Counted from the stretch's first letter, positions 36,353 through 46,053 are shown. The stretch is DNA of 64,000 nucleotides from CALFVT01 sp039989855 (GCA_039989855.1 JBDXGZ010000023.1:62001-126000); one strand, 5' to 3'. Program-made: numbers and translations. Notes: a model not told the origin generated them from the letters alone.

Positions 36353-37453
36353 TTAACCCGCTGGAAGGGCCTTATCTTCGCTCTCGATTTTATCTTGTTC
36401 AGCCTTTGGCATGAGAAGCTCATCTTCGATTAGACCTTCATTTGCCCGAATACGTTGCTCAATCACGTCGGCAATATCTGGATTCTCCTTAAGGAAGCGG
36501 CGAACATTTTCACGCCCCTGACCAATACGTTCATCACCATAAGAATACCAAGACCCTGATTTTTCAATAATTTCAGCTTTCACACCGAGGTCAATCAGCT
36601 CACCCGTTTTAGAGATGCCTTCACCGTACATGATATCAAATTCTACCTGACGGAACGGCGGAGCGACTTTGTTCTTCACGACTTTAACGCGAGTTTGATT
36701 GCCAACAATCTCGTCGCGGTGCTTAATTGCACCAATGCGACGAATATCAAGACGAACTGAGGAATAGAACTTAAGCGCGTTTCCGCCCGTTGTTGTTTCA
36801 GGTGAGCCGTACATCACACCAATCTTCATCCGAATTTGGTTGATGAAGATGACCATACAGCCCGACTTAGAGATTGAGCCTGTAAGCTTTCGTAAAGCCT
36901 GGCTCATGAGGCGTGCTTGTAGGCCTGGGAGGCTATCCCCCATATCACCTTCAAGTTCTGCGCGCGGCGTTAGGGCTGCAACCGAGTCGATCACAAGAAC
37001 ATCAACTGCGCCAGAGCGCACTAATGTGTCAGCAATTTCAAGCCCTTGCTCACCTGTATCTGGCTGAGCCACTAAAAGTTCTGAAACGTCAACGCCGAGT
37101 TTCCCCGCATAGACAGGGTCAAGCGCATGCTCCGCGTCAACAAAGGCCGCGACGCCGCCTGCTTTTTGGATTTCTGCGACCACATGTAGCGATAGAGTTG
37201 TTTTACCTGAGCTTTCGGGCCCGTAAATTTCAACAACACGCCCCTTTGGGAGACCGCCTATACCGAGTGCAATATCAAGGCCCAACGATCCTGTTGATAC
37301 GGCTTCCACATCCATTGTGGACTTTTGGCCGAGTTTCATTACGGAACCTTTACCGAAAGCCCTATCTATCTGGCTAAGGGCGGCATCTAGAGCGGCTGCT
37401 TTATTAGAGTTCACTTCTGGTCTCACAAGTTTTAAATTTGACTTCTTTGCCAT
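36353..37453 (-). CDS. recA: Recombinase RecA
   Basis: RecA forms filaments on single-stranded DNA, drives homologous pairing and stimulates LexA cleavage. The 366-residue chain shows GPESSGKTTLSLHV (Walker A), VLVIDSVAALTPRAE, loop L1 (DSLPGLQARLMSQALRKLT), loop L2 (MYGSPETTTGGNALKFYSS) and the acidic C-terminus. A LexA box lies about 115-130 bp upstream. Confidence 0.99.
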   Translation of the reverse strand: MAKKSNLKLVRPEVNSNKAAALDAALSQIDRAFGKGSVMKLGQKSTMDVEAVSTGSLGLDIALGIGGLPKGRVVEIYGPESSGKTTLSLHVVAEIQKAGGVAAFVDAEHALDPVYAGKLGVDVSELLVAQPDTGEQGLEIADTLVRSGAVDVLVIDSVAALTPRAELEGDMGDSLPGLQARLMSQALRKLTGSISKSGCMVIFINQIRMKIGVMYGSPETTTGGNALKFYSSVRLDIRRIGAIKHRDEIVGNQTRVKVVKNKVAPPFRQVEFDIMYGEGISKTGELIDLGVKAEIIEKSGSWYSYGDERIGQGRENVRRFLKENPDIADVIEQRIRANEGLIEDELLMPKAEQDKIESEDKALPAG

Positions 37454-37568
37454 GTTACATCTCGCATAGCGCTGCCGGAGCCCCTCGGCAAGCGGGTGAA
37501 TATTATGGCTTCAATCGGACTGCCATAAACATCATGTACTATATTTGTTCTCACACATCAAGAAAAAA

Positions 37569-37583
37569 GAACAAAATTAGAAC
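37569..37583. promoter_or_regulatory. LexA (SOS) box of recA
   Basis: Read on the minus strand it is GTTC-taatttt-GTTC, a perfect alphaproteobacterial SOS box, in the 148-bp gap between cckA and recA. The distance of 116 bp to the recA start suggests it overlaps the recA promoter. Confidence 0.85.
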
Positions 37584-37601
37584 ATATTAAAATTATCCTT
37601 A

Positions 37602-40079
37602 TTAAACAACCACTTCTCCTATTTCCAGCTTCACTTTTTCAGCTAATTGCGTCAGCGTGAAGGGCTTTGGCAGAAAACTAACATCTGGATATTCAGCCAA
37701 TAGATCCGAAAAATCTTCCTCTGCATATCCTGATATAAACACGATTCGCGCCTCACCAAGCATTTCTTTTCCGCGTTTAAGGAGAGTCGGCCCATCAACA
37801 CCGGGCATAACCACATCTGATATCAACAAATCAAACGATACATCCGCCCCCTCAAGCAGCTCTAAGGCTTCCTCACCGTCGCAAGCCTCAAGCACATTAT
37901 AGCCCCGCTTACGTAATGTCTTGGCCGCGATGACTCGGACATTATCTTCATCTTCGACAAAGAGAATATTGCCCTGGCCTGCCAAATCAGCAGGGGCGCG
38001 CTTGACCTCTTTAGGCGGAATTTTTGCCGCAGCTTCAGCTGCCAACCGGGCCTTTTCTGGATCCACCTCTGGAAAAAAGAGACGAAATGTTGTCCCAACA
38101 CCGACAGTACTCTCGACGGAGAGATGACCACCCGATTGCTGAACAATACCATAAACGGTCGCCAGCCCAAGCCCCGTGCCCTTACCCTGTTCTTTCGTCG
38201 TAAAGAAAGGCTCAAATATTTTTTCGAGTATTTCCGCTGGAATACCTGATCCATTATCAGTGACGCTAATGACAGCGAGGCGGTCTGATGACAGCTCTGA
38301 AAGACTTTGTTTCATCGCCGCGTCATCAACTTTTGTGCGGTCCATAAAGTCAGTGCTGATCGTAATTGTACCGCCGCATGTCTCTGCCATGGCGTCCCGC
38401 GCATTGACACACAGGTTCATCAAAACGGTTTCTAGCTGGCTCTTATCGGCCAGTATATCAGGCACTCCGCGGCCGTGAACAATATCTAATTTCACGCGTT
38501 CAACCATGACTTGCTGCAAGACAATCATGATGTCAGAGAGCGCCTCACCAACGTCCAAAACAATTGGGCGAAGGGTCTGCTGACGAGAAAAGGCAAGAAG
38601 TTTACTAACAAGCGCCGCTGCACGGGTGACCGTTGAATTGATTTTTTGCAGTTCAGGATAAGACGGATCGCCCAAAGGATGGCGCCCTAAAAGTTCATCC
38701 GAATTGAGGCGAATAGCTTGAAGGAGGTTATTGAAATCATGAGCAACCCCAGCCGCAAGCTGCCCAATCGCTTGCATCTTCTGTGATTGGGACAATTGGG
38801 TTTCAAGTGACCGCCGTGTGGAAATATCGACCATATAGATGCACGCACCGCCTTTGAGAGCGTGATTAGCCGTCACATAAAGGCTGATAGGCGTTTGGCC
38901 CTCATTCTTGAAATGGGTTTCAATTGGTGTGTTAATATTGACGTTGTCTTCGACATGGAACACGTCCGATAAAGAAACCTCGGAGGTCACGTCTTTTCCC
39001 ATTAACGCCGTAAAAGCTTTATTGACCCGTACAATATGGGCTTTGGAAAGATCAATATTATCCACCTCAATAGCCGCCATAGGTGAGTCCGTGTCGCTCA
39101 ACCCGGCCTGAGACATAAGTTGAGCCGCGCTCTCCCCGTCCTCGCTACGCAGTTGAGTTTGTATATTTGAATGGCCATGAATAGATGTAATCGCGACAAG
39201 ATTACCGTTACCCATCTCAATCCAGTTTGCCTGCATGACAATAGGAATATGGGTTTCACCTGACGTAATGAGATGAGTGTCCGTCCTTACCTTCTGTCCA
39301 ACAATAGCCACCTCTTCGTTAAACAGATCTCCGTCTATATCTAGAATATCCGAAATATGATTTACGTCACTGAGGTCACGACCAAGCCACTTTTCTAAGG
39401 CTTGATTCATAGCCAGTATTTTACCGCCTGGCGCAACGCTCATAAGACCAACAGGAGCGGCCTCAAATAAGGTGTCAGAGCCGTCACTTTCAACCGTATC
39501 AATAACTTCCCATAGTTTAGCCTCACCAAGCCCAGTGACCCGAAGTTTAAATTCTTGAACAAGATCGTCTTGCCCGCGCCGCGTAAATAAAACGTCCTCA
39601 CTTGCGCAATCATCAAGTAGATTATGTAAGCGAAACAATGAGCGCTTGTATATATCCCTGTCTGTATCAATTAAATCATCAATTAAAGGAATAGAATTTT
39701 GAACCTCCCCCCCATTCGAAACAGCATCCCCAAACAAGGTTAAGTAGGATTTATTTGCAGCAATAGATCGTCCGTTTTGTGTAATTAAGAACGGGCGACT
39801 ATGTTCAGACAATATTGTTTCAATCGGCAGCAAAGAAGACGAATCTTTTTTTAAGATTAAAATTGATCCCGCCGCAATAATGATCACTAGAACAATTAAA
39901 CCAGACACCAAAGCCCATCCAGTTGAATCAAGGCTACCGCGTGAGCTAAAGGCCACATAGGTCAAGCCAACAGCAACTATAAGTACCAATCCGAGCATAA
40001 GCCAAATTTCACGTGGCATCCCTGATGATTTTACAGCTACCTGCGCATCTGATGCGATGTATAAAGATGAATTATCCAT
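37602..40079 (-). CDS. cckA: Cell-cycle hybrid histidine kinase CckA
   Basis: CckA is the bifunctional kinase/phosphatase that feeds the ChpT-CtrA phosphorelay in Caulobacter and relatives. The 825-residue protein has two N-terminal membrane helices (about 27-45 and 57-76), PAS domains (about 200-310 and 325-425), a HisKA box GVAHDFNNLLQAI (H447), the CckA-typical SDELLGRHPLGDPSYPEL and LLAFSRQQTLRP, a HATPase (NLCVNARDAM, DNGSGIP, GTGLGLATVYGIV) and a C-terminal receiver with D755 (LLISDVVMPG). Domain order matches Caulobacter CckA. Divergent from the DUF885 lipoprotein gene. Confidence 0.95.
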   Translation of the reverse strand: MDNSSLYIASDAQVAVKSSGMPREIWLMLGLVLIVAVGLTYVAFSSRGSLDSTGWALVSGLIVLVIIIAAGSILILKKDSSSLLPIETILSEHSRPFLITQNGRSIAANKSYLTLFGDAVSNGGEVQNSIPLIDDLIDTDRDIYKRSLFRLHNLLDDCASEDVLFTRRGQDDLVQEFKLRVTGLGEAKLWEVIDTVESDGSDTLFEAAPVGLMSVAPGGKILAMNQALEKWLGRDLSDVNHISDILDIDGDLFNEEVAIVGQKVRTDTHLITSGETHIPIVMQANWIEMGNGNLVAITSIHGHSNIQTQLRSEDGESAAQLMSQAGLSDTDSPMAAIEVDNIDLSKAHIVRVNKAFTALMGKDVTSEVSLSDVFHVEDNVNINTPIETHFKNEGQTPISLYVTANHALKGGACIYMVDISTRRSLETQLSQSQKMQAIGQLAAGVAHDFNNLLQAIRLNSDELLGRHPLGDPSYPELQKINSTVTRAAALVSKLLAFSRQQTLRPIVLDVGEALSDIMIVLQQVMVERVKLDIVHGRGVPDILADKSQLETVLMNLCVNARDAMAETCGGTITISTDFMDRTKVDDAAMKQSLSELSSDRLAVISVTDNGSGIPAEILEKIFEPFFTTKEQGKGTGLGLATVYGIVQQSGGHLSVESTVGVGTTFRLFFPEVDPEKARLAAEAAAKIPPKEVKRAPADLAGQGNILFVEDEDNVRVIAAKTLRKRGYNVLEACDGEEALELLEGADVSFDLLISDVVMPGVDGPTLLKRGKEMLGEARIVFISGYAEEDFSDLLAEYPDVSFLPKPFTLTQLAEKVKLEIGEVVV

Positions 40080-40206
40080 ACAACCTACTTCGTTCTATGT
40101 ATTGCGGTTAAGATGCTTCGTTTATTTTGTCTATTTCCAAATCAAGTTTTTCGATTGTAGAAGCTTTATTTCCGCTTATACTATACTCAATAGAGCTGGA
40201 GGAACG

Positions 40207-42039
40207 ATTATCAGGAGTCTTATATTATCCGCTGCGCTTGGAATCACGACTATTTTCGTGATGGCGTCTTGCACTCAAGGATCAGAAACATCCGCAAACC
40301 AGTCTGATTTTATCACTCTTGAAAGCGACGCCGTAAACCGTTGGTTTGACGATCGCTACAATGATGAACTGGCTCGGTCTCCTATATCCCAAACACGTCT
40401 CGGTCTCAGAAAGTCTCTCTCGCGCTTAGATGACGTGTCTCAACAAGCTTTGGATGAAAATTCCGCCCTTTTGTTAGGATGGCGGCAAGACTTAACCACA
40501 ACTTTTGATGTTGACCGTCTTAACGAACAAACACGACTTTCATATGATTTGTTCTTATATGATACTGATAACCGACTCGCTCAGCATGAGTTCGCAGACC
40601 AAAATTATATCTTCCAACATATGAGTGGGCCACATACGTCTCTCCCCGCTTTCTTAATCAATAATCATCCTGTAACGAGTATCGCAGAGGCAGAGGCTTA
40701 CATTGCAAGGCTCGTCGCTGTTCAAGATTATCTCGGCCAATATACGCAACGTGCCGAAACGCAAGCTGATAAGGGGGTGCTTCTCCCGCGTTATATTTAT
40801 CCAAAGCTAATTGAAGCCGCACAAAATGTAATAACAGGTGCTCCGTTTAACGGTGTAAACGAAAGCCCCTTGCTTAAATCTTTTACAGAAAAAGTTGATA
40901 AACTCGACACAGATAGTGAAGTAAAAAATCGTTTAAAATTAAACGCTTCAAGTGCATTGCTAAATCACACAGGACCTGCATATCAGAATTTAATCACCAT
41001 GTTCCACCTTCATCATTCTATAAGCGATGATCAAGACGGTGTCTGGAAGTTACCTCAAGGTGAAGCCTTTTATCAATCGCGCTTAAAACATTATACAACC
41101 ACCGACATGAGCGCCGATGAAATCCATCAAATTGGACTTAAAGAGGTGGCACGCATCCAGGCCGAAATGCGCCTGATTATGGAACAAATCGGCTTTACGG
41201 GAAGCCTCCAAGACTTTTTCGATGAGCTCAGAACCGACCCTAAATTCACTTATGATAATGATGATGAAGGCCGGTCTCGATATATTCAAGAAGCAACCGC
41301 CTATATTGATGATATGCGCGACCAACTCGATACACTTTTCATCACCAAGCCCCGCGCGGATATGGTGGTAAAACGCGTGGAGCCGTTCCGTGAAGCAACG
41401 GCCTTCGGCGCTTTTTATAACCGCCCTGCCCTTGATGGCTCTCGTCCGGGAACTTACTATATCAACCTCAAAGATATGAACGATTTGCCGACCTATCAAA
41501 TACAAGCACTCGCTTACCATGAAGGCATTCCGGGGCATCACATGCAGCTCGCGTTGAGTATGGAGCTGCAAGGTTTACCTAAGTTTCGAACCCTCGGCGG
41601 ACATACCGCCTATATTGAGGGCTGGGCGCTTTATTCCGAGTCTGTCCCTGGTGAGTTAGGCCTTTATACAGACCCCTACCAAGACTTTGGCCGCCTATCG
41701 ATGGAGATATTCAGAGCCGTCCGTCTTGTCGTTGATACGGGTATACATTCTAAGAAATGGACCCGTGAACAGGCCGTCGCCTATTTTCTGGTAAATTCTG
41801 CCAATGCAGAGGGAGATATACGGGCAGAAGTTGACCGATATATTGTCTGGCCAGGCCAAGCGACAGCCTATAAAATCGGAATGATAAAGATACAAGAGCT
41901 AAGACAATTAGCCGAAACAGAATTGGGTGATGAGTTTGACATTGCGGCATTTCATGATGTCATTCTCGCGAATGGATCTGTACCGCTATCGGTTTTAGAA
42001 ACACTCGTAACCAATTGGATTAAAAAAGAAAAAGGATAA
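40207..42039 (+). CDS. DUF885 lipoprotein metallopeptidase, apparent AUU/AUC start
   Basis: The mature protein is a full DUF885 enzyme: YHEGIPGHHMQLALSMEL (HExxPGHH), HTAYIEGWALYSESVPGELG and MEIFRAVRLVVDTGIHSKKW. A lipoprotein signal (IRSLILSAALGITTIFVMASC) precedes it, but no ATG, GTG or TTG exists in frame between 40105 and 40257. A strong GGAGG at 40198-40202 is followed at 4 and 7 nt by consecutive in-frame ATT (40207) and ATC (40210), which would place initiation exactly before the basic n-region. An upstream ATG at 40057 lies inside cckA and gives no signal peptide. Upstream frame remains open, so a sequencing slip is not needed to explain it. Confidence 0.82.
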   Translation: MIRSLILSAALGITTIFVMASCTQGSETSANQSDFITLESDAVNRWFDDRYNDELARSPISQTRLGLRKSLSRLDDVSQQALDENSALLLGWRQDLTTTFDVDRLNEQTRLSYDLFLYDTDNRLAQHEFADQNYIFQHMSGPHTSLPAFLINNHPVTSIAEAEAYIARLVAVQDYLGQYTQRAETQADKGVLLPRYIYPKLIEAAQNVITGAPFNGVNESPLLKSFTEKVDKLDTDSEVKNRLKLNASSALLNHTGPAYQNLITMFHLHHSISDDQDGVWKLPQGEAFYQSRLKHYTTTDMSADEIHQIGLKEVARIQAEMRLIMEQIGFTGSLQDFFDELRTDPKFTYDNDDEGRSRYIQEATAYIDDMRDQLDTLFITKPRADMVVKRVEPFREATAFGAFYNRPALDGSRPGTYYINLKDMNDLPTYQIQALAYHEGIPGHHMQLALSMELQGLPKFRTLGGHTAYIEGWALYSESVPGELGLYTDPYQDFGRLSMEIFRAVRLVVDTGIHSKKWTREQAVAYFLVNSANAEGDIRAEVDRYIVWPGQATAYKIGMIKIQELRQLAETELGDEFDIAAFHDVILANGSVPLSVLETLVTNWIKKEKG

Positions 42040-42042
42040 ATC

Positions 42043-43872
42043 ATGCGCAAAATACTTCTTATAACCTCAGCCCTCTTTATGGTCGCTGCTTGTAGCCCTA
42101 AAAGTCACGACAGCACGACTATTAAGGCCGATGCCGTAGAGCAAAACCTATCAGTTGAAGAGCAAATGAACGTATGGCTCGAAGATGACTTCAATGCTGG
42201 CGTAAAACATTATCCGCAATTTTTAGCGCAACTTGGCATTAAAGAGCGCACGGATGAGTGGAATGACCCAACCCGTGAGTTTCAACTCGAACGGCTAGAA
42301 GAAAACCGCCTCGCACTCGCCGAATTTAAGTCATCATTTGACCGAAGTGAACTGTCTGAGAACGGCCAAATTTCTTATGATCTTTATATCAAAAATGCCG
42401 AAGACGAATTCGCGCGAGATAAATATCATGATTACCGATATACCTTCAATCAAATGCGCGGCGCACAATCGAGCATTCCGACCTTTATGATTAATTTCCA
42501 CAAGATCAAAACCGCTAAGGATGCTAATGATTACATCACACGCTTAGAAAAGGTCAATGCGCAGATGGGCGCGATTATTTCAAATGCGAATAAGGCCGCA
42601 GATAAGGGCATTATGGCCCCTAAATTCGTCTATGATCATGTCATCCGTGATGCAAATAATATCTTATCAGGTGCGCCTTTTGAAGATACAAAAGACCTTA
42701 ACGTCTTAATGAAAGATTTTCGTGACAAGGTTGAAGCCAGCGACATAGCGGACGATCAAAAAGAAGACCTATATGAGCGCGCTCTTACCGCTCTCCTCAC
42801 GTCCGTGAAACCTGCGTATCAAAATGTCATTAGGACAGCCAATGACCACCAAGACCGCACATCAGATGATGACGGCGCGTGGAAGCTACCCAATGGCGGC
42901 GAATATTACGCCTCACGACTAGAGCAAATGACGACGACCAACATGACCGCCGATGAAATTCATGAGCTTGGCCTGAAAGAAGTCGCTCGCATACATACAG
43001 AAATGCGCGCGATTATGAAAGACGTTGAGTTTGAAGGCACGCTACAAGAGTTCTTCACCTACCTAAAAGAAGAACCTCGTTTTACCTATGAAGATTCTGA
43101 TGCAGGTCGCCAAGCCTATCTTGATGATGCCACAGTTATGATCGATACAATGAAAGGCCGACTAGATGAGGTCTTCCTACGCAAACCACAAGCCGATCTC
43201 GTGGTTAAACGTGTTGAGGCCTTCCGTGAGCGCTCAGCCGGTAAGGCCTTCTACAACCGCCCTGCTCCAGATGGGTCACGTCCAGGTGTTTACTACGCCA
43301 ATCTTTATAAAATTTCGGACATGCCGAGCTACCAAATGGAAGCCCTTGCTTACCACGAAGGCATACCGGGCCATCATATGCAGATTGCCATCGCGCAAGA
43401 ACTTACAGGGGTTCCAAAATTCCGTAAATTCGGAGGCTATACAGCCTATTCAGAAGGATGGGGTCTTTACACAGAATATTTCCCCAAAGAGATGGGCTTC
43501 TATTCTGACCCCTATTCTGACTTTGGACGTCTCTCTATGGAGATTTGGCGCGCCGCGCGTCTTGTCGTCGATACGGGCCTTCACCACAAGAAATGGACAC
43601 GACAAGAGGCGATCGACTATCTCTTAGAGAACACACCGAACCCTGAGAATGACTGCGTTAAAGCGATTGAGCGCTACATCGTTATGCCAGGGCAAGCGAC
43701 CGCCTATAAGATCGGTATGCTGAAGATTTTAGAGATGCGCGACAAATCCCGTGACGCTCTGGGCGATAAATTCGATATTCGTGAATTTCACGATGTGTTC
43801 CTAGCCCAAGGCGCCGTCCCGCTCGACGTGTTCGAAAGACGCGTAAATGACTGGATCGCCAGCAAGTCTTAA
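42043..43872 (+). CDS. DUF885 lipoprotein metallopeptidase, tandem paralogue
   Basis: This 609-residue protein has a lipoprotein signal ending VAAC, the zinc motif YHEGIPGHHMQIAIAQEL and GYTAYSEGWGLYTEYFPKEMG for the third ligand. It is clearly paralogous to the preceding gene (shared RAFNRP-type stretch FYNRPAPDGSRPG, and TYEDSDAGRQAYLDDATVMID). It starts 3 bp after the preceding stop with AGGA in place, so both are in one operon and probably lie in the outer membrane facing the periplasm. Peptide substrate unknown. Confidence 0.92.
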   Translation: MRKILLITSALFMVAACSPKSHDSTTIKADAVEQNLSVEEQMNVWLEDDFNAGVKHYPQFLAQLGIKERTDEWNDPTREFQLERLEENRLALAEFKSSFDRSELSENGQISYDLYIKNAEDEFARDKYHDYRYTFNQMRGAQSSIPTFMINFHKIKTAKDANDYITRLEKVNAQMGAIISNANKAADKGIMAPKFVYDHVIRDANNILSGAPFEDTKDLNVLMKDFRDKVEASDIADDQKEDLYERALTALLTSVKPAYQNVIRTANDHQDRTSDDDGAWKLPNGGEYYASRLEQMTTTNMTADEIHELGLKEVARIHTEMRAIMKDVEFEGTLQEFFTYLKEEPRFTYEDSDAGRQAYLDDATVMIDTMKGRLDEVFLRKPQADLVVKRVEAFRERSAGKAFYNRPAPDGSRPGVYYANLYKISDMPSYQMEALAYHEGIPGHHMQIAIAQELTGVPKFRKFGGYTAYSEGWGLYTEYFPKEMGFYSDPYSDFGRLSMEIWRAARLVVDTGLHHKKWTRQEAIDYLLENTPNPENDCVKAIERYIVMPGQATAYKIGMLKILEMRDKSRDALGDKFDIREFHDVFLAQGAVPLDVFERRVNDWIASKS

Positions 43873-43893
43873 ACGACAGACAAGGTTCGCGGC

Positions 43894-44997
43894 ATGGCTA
43901 GAGCATTTAAAATAATACTAGGGTTACTTTCTCTAACCCTAGTATATTTCCTGTTTTGGCCGACACCCGTGAGCCCAGTTGCTTGGGACGCGCCTAAATC
44001 AAATGGCTATTCTGGAGTTTTTGCTTCAAATGCAAAACTCGTTGACATGTCATTGATCCATCTAAATGGAGCGATCGGTCCCGAAGATATTGTCGCAAAA
44101 GTAGAAGATAGCGAGATTAGCCTCTTTGCCTCATCTCAAAGCGGAGTGATTTATGAAATTGATCCACTCAGAAAAGAGGTGTCCGAATTTACACAGACTG
44201 GAGGTTTCCCACTTGGTGTCGAGTTCGCAAATGACGGGACTCTATTGGTCGCCGATGCATATTTAGGTTTGTTAAAGGTGAGCCCAGACGGTGACGTCAA
44301 AGTTCTTACGAATAGTGTGTCAGGTGATCCTATTAAATTTGCCGATGATGTTGATATAGCGCCCAGTGGCATAATCTACTTCACAGACGCTTCGACGCGG
44401 TTTGGCGCAGAGGAAACTGGCTCGCCTTTAGCCGCTAGTCAGCTAGATATTCTGGAGCAAAGCCAGACCGGACGTGTCCTCGCATTTGATCCACAAAGTG
44501 GCGATACCTCAATTGTTGCAGATGGACTTAGCTTCGCAAATGGAATTGCGGTTTCTCGCGATGGAAACTCGCTCTTAGTTGCCGAAACAGGTACTTATCG
44601 TGTTGTCAAAATAGACATTGCGACTGGAACGGCCCCGACACCTATCCTGACTAATCTACCCGGATTTCCGGATAATATAAATGCAGGGCCAAGGCTTGCT
44701 GATGGAACACCAACCTATTTTCTGGGTTTAGCTGGGCCTCGAATGGCTATTCTTGATGATCTATCGGATCGCCCGTTTCTCAGAAAAATTATATCCAGAT
44801 TTCCAAACTGGGCAATTCCTAAACCCGTCCATTATAGTTTGGTGCTTCAATTCACCGAGGACGGTAAGATATTGCGAACTTGGCAAGACCCTGAGGGGAC
44901 GTTTACCACCACAACAGGGGCTATCACGCCTGGGGACGGTTATCTATATGTGTCCAGTGTAGATTCCGACAGCATCGGTCGAATTCCATTCCCCTAG
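43894..44997 (+). CDS. SMP-30/strictosidine synthase-like beta-propeller protein
   Basis: A single N-terminal membrane helix or signal (IILGLLSLTLVYFLFW) is followed by a six-bladed propeller with GPEDIV, GFPLGVEFANDGTLLVADAYLGLL, FADDVDIAPSGIIYFTDAS, GLSFANGIAVSRDGNSLLVAETG and GFPDNINAGPRL, typical of the SMP-30/gluconolactonase/strictosidine-synthase group. It probably hydrolyses a lactone or ester in the periplasm. It begins 21 bp after the second DUF885 gene and is likely cotranscribed. Confidence 0.88.
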   Translation: MARAFKIILGLLSLTLVYFLFWPTPVSPVAWDAPKSNGYSGVFASNAKLVDMSLIHLNGAIGPEDIVAKVEDSEISLFASSQSGVIYEIDPLRKEVSEFTQTGGFPLGVEFANDGTLLVADAYLGLLKVSPDGDVKVLTNSVSGDPIKFADDVDIAPSGIIYFTDASTRFGAEETGSPLAASQLDILEQSQTGRVLAFDPQSGDTSIVADGLSFANGIAVSRDGNSLLVAETGTYRVVKIDIATGTAPTPILTNLPGFPDNINAGPRLADGTPTYFLGLAGPRMAILDDLSDRPFLRKIISRFPNWAIPKPVHYSLVLQFTEDGKILRTWQDPEGTFTTTTGAITPGDGYLYVSSVDSDSIGRIPFP

Positions 44998-45029
44998 TCT
45001 GTGTAATTCCACGGTTAATACAGTTTACT

Positions 45030-45120
45030 TAAGCTCGCGTTTTTTCACCGCGCTCGTGCATGATTTGGGCTTCGATAGACAAAGTTGCGATAGGGCGTGC
45101 TCATGCGTCCGACACGAATT
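45030..45120 (-). pseudogene. dksA 3'-end fragment (second, diverged copy)
   Basis: Read on the minus strand this ends ARPIATLSIEAQIMHERGEK then TRA and TAA, nearly identical in protein to the end of intact dksA at 47831, with only V/I and R/K changes. Most DNA differences are silent (CGC/CGA, ACT/ACG, GAG/GAA, GGC/GGT, CTG/TTG, GCG/GCA, TAG/TAA). A 2-bp deletion just upstream shifts the frame, and homology stops at about 45120, before the rest of dksA. It looks like the end of a once functional, slightly different dksA, left behind by recombination. Confidence 0.85.
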
Positions 45121-45157
45121 AAAACGCCCACTCGAAGAGAAGCCATCCACTTATAGG

Positions 45158-45385
45158 CTAGTCGGAAGGCGTACGAACAAATTCTAATATGTCACCCGGC
45201 TGGCAATCTAAAAAATCACATATCTTGCCCAGCGTTTCAAACCGAATCCCTTTGGCTTTGCCAAGCTTTATGATCGAAAGATTCTGCTCCGTTATCCCGA
45301 TATGGTTAGCGAGGTCTTTGGACTTAATCTTTCGCAACGCGAGCATGACATCAAGGCGAACTATAATTTTGATGTCCGAACTCAA
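45158..45385 (-). CDS. YozG/XRE-type small HTH regulator
   Basis: This 75-residue Cro/C1-like helix-turn-helix protein (IIVRLDVMLALRKIKSKDLANHIGITEQNLSIIKLGKAKGIRFETLGKICDFLDCQPGDIL) matches the small regulators found with DUF2975. The start is TTG at 45385, overlapping the DUF2975 stop (TTGA) with GAGG 8 nt upstream; it gives the usual N-terminal strand. It probably represses its own operon. Inside the dksA-flanked block. Confidence 0.85.
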   Translation of the reverse strand: MSSDIKIIVRLDVMLALRKIKSKDLANHIGITEQNLSIIKLGKAKGIRFETLGKICDFLDCQPGDILEFVRTPSD

Positions 45386-45918
45386 AATATCAACCTCACG
45401 TCATCGACATGCCGCTTCGCTTCACGCAATATCAGCGCGAAAGAGTAAACCATACCACTCAACCCCAATGTGACGAAATCGCTTGTCGACATGTCTATAG
45501 TCAAACTATTTTCCAAGCCTAAACTAGACATAGCTCTTAGCATGAAAAGAAAAACACCAGAAAACATGGCAGACACCGCCATAACGAACATCCAAAGGGC
45601 CAATAGGCTCAAAAGTTTGACGGAGCGCTTTGTGAAGACATTTCCCTTAGACAGCTCCCAAAAAGCGGCTCCCCCATAAAGCAGGGTCAAGACCACCGAT
45701 AGGTAGAATGGTACAAGCGCGACCCGTTCGCGCCAAGACCGTAACACTTCTCCAATTCCAGTGTTGATTTGAGGCCCTGCCTCACTTGATAGTCCGACTG
45801 ACAGACCTCCCAAGAACCCTTGCACCAGATAAATAATTGCGCTGAAGACGCATAAGAAACAAATCAAACGGCTAAGATTACGAAAGCGTTTGGAAATTGG
45901 GGGATGGTTTTCATTCAT
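45382..45918 (-). CDS. DUF2975 family membrane protein
   Basis: This 178-residue protein has four hydrophobic segments (LICFLCVFSAIIYLV, VALVPFYLSVVLTLLYGGAAFW, LLSLLALWMFVMAVSAMFSGVFLFML, FVTLGLSGMVYSFALIL), the arrangement of DUF2975. This family is nearly always paired with a YozG-like HTH gene, as here. The membrane part may sense a signal and control the regulator, or act as a self-contained stress module; neither has been proven. The stop overlaps the HTH start. Confidence 0.82.
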   Translation of the reverse strand: MNENHPPISKRFRNLSRLICFLCVFSAIIYLVQGFLGGLSVGLSSEAGPQINTGIGEVLRSWRERVALVPFYLSVVLTLLYGGAAFWELSKGNVFTKRSVKLLSLLALWMFVMAVSAMFSGVFLFMLRAMSSLGLENSLTIDMSTSDFVTLGLSGMVYSFALILREAKRHVDDVRLIF

Positions 45919-46053
45919 AATGGTTGTTTTACGATCATTTTTATGTTATTTACAGTTATAATTCTATTTCTCATATAGAAATCGTCAAGAGACTTTGTTA
46001 TAAATTTTCATAATGGGCCTCGTTCATGAACAAGATTAAAGGAGCTCCCGCTC

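Noticed and set aside
40057..40206. Upstream ATG of the first tandem DUF885 gene
   Set aside because: It overlaps the cckA start and adds an unlikely 50-residue leader before the signal peptide; the strong GGAGG lies further in.
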